Below the pieces are notes generated by a model. That model made no database searches. It was not told the origin of the DNA and saw nothing but the letters and a program-made list of their open reading frames with translations. Position numbers and translations under genes: made by a program. 14,500 bases of DNA from an uncultured Dechloromonas sp. Its GTDB lineage: Bacteria; Pseudomonadota; Gammaproteobacteria; Burkholderiales; Rhodocyclaceae. Positions 14,458-14,500 of the stretch are shown here, piece after piece (position 1 is the first letter of the stretch; each line of letters opens with the position of its first letter). The stretch is taken from assembly GCA_946477505.1 (NCBI GenBank), contig CAMKYP010000046.1, forward strand, positions 1-14,500, written 5' to 3'.

Positions 14458-14500
14458 GTGTACCGCGTTGTCACCCGCTACCGCAACGGAACCGAACGCC
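14458..14500 (+). CDS. possible start of a small protein (cut by window edge)
   Basis: A GTG at 14458 opens a frame reading Tyr-Arg-Val-Val-Thr-Arg-Tyr-Arg-Asn-Gly-Thr-Glu-Arg to the edge. This has the look of a short beta-strand protein, but only 14 codons are visible and the ribosome site (a CGAG about 8 bases upstream) is poor. It is a weak call. The rest of 14412-14500 shows nothing firm. Confidence 0.22.
   Translation, partial: MYRVVTRYRNGTER

Noticed and set aside
1..14500. Mobile elements, CRISPR arrays, tRNA or rRNA genes, integrase or toxin-antitoxin pairs
   Set aside because: Nothing on either strand resembles them; genes are continuous metabolic, signalling and RNA-handling genes with even base composition.

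Overview
The window looks like a GC-rich betaproteobacterial chromosome segment. Gene families and protein style suggest the Rhodocyclaceae/Azonexaceae (Dechloromonas-like), but that is inference from protein features, not a search. It holds 14 genes or gene fragments, densely packed. I see no tRNA, rRNA, CRISPR array, insertion sequence or integrase, and no stretch above 300 bases without a gene.

Left part (1-2201, minus strand): a UgpB-like periplasmic binding protein and a UgpQ-like glycerophosphodiester phosphodiesterase are joined by a TGATG overlap. Together they suggest handling of glycerol-3-phosphate or glycerophosphodiesters, but no permease or ATPase genes follow. The next gene on this strand is the start of a small secreted protein that runs off the left edge. 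Centre-left (2295-5639, plus strand): a small lipoprotein with an Asp after its lipidation Cys, then a large transmembrane sensor histidine kinase, then a stand-alone receiver protein overlapping the kinase by 8 bases. This looks like one signalling unit.

Centre (5733-7223, plus): an RhlE-type DEAD-box RNA helicase with a consensus -10 box so close to its ATG that the mRNA is probably leaderless. A perfect 12-bp hairpin terminator separates it from the convergent minus-strand block.

Right part (7287-13766, minus): in transcription order hyi (hydroxypyruvate isomerase), glcD, glcE, glcF (glycolate oxidase), an HDOD-domain protein and a PP2C-type protein phosphatase. glcD-glcE-glcF-HDOD are chained by three consecutive TGATG stop/start overlaps, so the HDOD regulator is made together with glycolate oxidase. 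GlcDEF oxidises glycolate to glyoxylate, and Hyi acts downstream in the glyoxylate-to-glycerate branch; the other enzymes of that branch are not in the window. Divergent from hyi is a PduO-type cob(I)alamin adenosyltransferase (13827-14411, plus). The two genes appear to share one overlapping bidirectional -10 element. The last 89 bases hold only a doubtful gene start.

The most interesting points are the HDOD protein embedded in the glycolate oxidase operon, the lipoprotein/kinase/orphan receiver unit, the UgpB homologue with an altered first lobe, and the leaderless rhlE arrangement. I do not see a wholly new multi-gene system that I could defend.
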